In this document: positions 62,951-64,000 of the stretch, in pieces
How the letters are laid out: each line of letters opens with the position of its first letter
How positions within the stretch are numbered: position 1 is the stretch's first letter
Program-made: the position numbers and the translations under genes
The notes under the pieces: model-generated
Told to the model about the DNA's origin: nothing
The model's database searches: none
The model's input: only the letters and a program-made list of their open reading frames with translations
Origin: Branchinecta lynchi
Taxonomy: Eukaryota; Arthropoda; Branchiopoda; Anostraca; Branchinectidae
Length of the DNA: 64,000 bases
Reading direction: 5' to 3'
Assembly: GCA_023053575.1 (NCBI GenBank)
Contig: JAKZAP010000010.1
Span: 17,668,628-17,732,627, forward strand

Positions 62951-64000
62951 CAAGCATGCGTTTGCCGATTAAAGCCGAGTAGCGCCGGCTTATTTTTCGG
63001 CAATGGCATACCTTTGTAGTTGGTAAATATTTCAAGGATAGAGGTACCACAAATCTGAAAGATTAAGTTCATTCGATGAAATCCATTGTCTGGGGGCAGC
63101 GGACAAACGGAGTATCGCATTTTATCCCGTTTTCAGGCCGTTTTCAGGCCTATATTTCCGTAATTGCATTAATTAATTCTTAAGCCCGGAGACCACAGTT
63201 TCATATGTTACATTCTAAGCACAATAACGATACCTCACTAATCTTTGCACTTGCCACGGTTCACTATTTTTCATGCGCATTAAGCACCCGACGAGTGTTC
63301 GCCTATCATGCCATGGATGCTTGGAAAAAGGCTTAAAACCACCAAAGCTTTGGATAATTTGTTAAAAGCAGAGCCTATTTTATAGTATTCAGATAGTTAT
63401 GAATATTGGAACATAAACAAACCTAGTGCGAGGTATACCTTAAGTGAAGCTGTGATCTGTGACTGGACTATCCGGTCGGATTCACTATTTTTCATGCGCT
63501 TTAAGCACCCGACGAGTGTTCGCGTATCATGCTATCGATGGACCTGGAAAAAGGATTAAAACCGCAAAAGCCTTGGATAAAGCCTAATACTATACCTAGT
63601 GCGAGGTATGCCTTAAGTGAAGATGTGATGTGTGACTAGACCATCCGCTCCTTTCGGTTAAACTTTAAGCTCAGATCTTACGGTTTTTCGCTGTTTGCCA
63701 GTATCGGTCTCAGTTTCTGTTCCGTTTTTCTTTTCTTATCGTCAAATGAAACAATTAAGTTACCCCCTAGTATTACCTGGCTATATTAAGAGCAGAAAAG
63801 AAAACTCCAATTCAGGTGTTTCGTTCGAAGAAGATAACCTCTACTGTATTATGGTTATGATAATAATATAAATGCATCAAAAAGGCTTTCGCCTCTATGA
63901 ATTTCTCGAGACACTATGTACACTGAAATTGAATTTCAGCCAGGTGACGATACCTGATTTGAACTGATTTATACTTTCGGAATTTACGACACTTTCAAGG
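62951..64000. other. Repeat-rich end of window; degraded TTAA MITE and 220-bp duplication
   Basis: 63,178-63,443 is a degraded TTAA-MITE relative (TTAAGCCCGGAGACCACAGT to GCGAGGTATACCTTAA). The piece TTCACTATTTTTCATGCGCA, TTAAGCACCCGACGAGTGTT occurs at about 63,260 and again at about 63,483. No SMC5 exon could be recognised here. Confidence 0.5.

Overview
The window is animal nuclear DNA, A+T-rich and dense in repeats. It holds one host gene and one nearly complete Maverick/Polinton, a virus-like DNA transposon with its own DNA polymerase. Eukaryotic origin is shown by spliced exons with consensus GT/AG borders, many decayed non-LTR retrotransposons (LINEs), a tRNA-derived SINE and several MITE families. 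An invertebrate is the best guess. I cannot name the species.

Layout. 1-31,357: no convincing host gene; LINE fragments on both strands, tandem repeats, and MITE and fold-back families (four fold-back copies have perfect 10-13 bp target duplications). 31,358-44,688: the Polinton, about 13.3 kb with about 630-bp terminal inverted repeats (TIRs) and AG/CT ends. On the minus strand, from right to left, lie a SAP-like protein, protein-primed PolB, packaging ATPase, fibre-like protein, pX-like core protein, adenain-type protease, zinc ribbon plus integrase, a PY-like protein, penton, pVI-like protein and the double-jelly-roll capsid protein. A two-helix membrane protein is the only unique plus-strand gene, and a small gene is duplicated in both TIRs. 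44,689-49,493: repeats and one unassigned ORF. 49,494-64,000: the first four coding exons of SMC5 on the plus strand, with introns full of LINEs, MITEs and tandem repeats; the rest of the gene lies beyond the window.

Main observations. Eleven Polinton reading frames start at the same A+T-rich leader ending in TAAATG, and eight of them have YCTA just before it. This resembles the poxvirus late initiator and the TCTA late motif of CroV and the virophage Mavirus. The integrase, protease and polymerase frames lack this leader and lack a suitable ATG. Each lies in the -1 frame of an upstream ORF that has the leader, and the frames overlap across an A-rich run; two of the three overlaps hold a canonical -1 slippery heptamer in the correct phase. 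The capsid gene carries one in-frame TGA. Either the element uses recoding for its enzymes, or this copy (or its assembly) has several one-base insertions. The TIR gene differs between its two copies by ten synonymous and two non-synonymous changes, which indicates past purifying selection.

Expected division of labour in the Polinton: integrase inserts the element; PolB copies it from a protein primer; capsid, penton and minor proteins would form a particle; the ATPase would package DNA; the protease would mature precursors.
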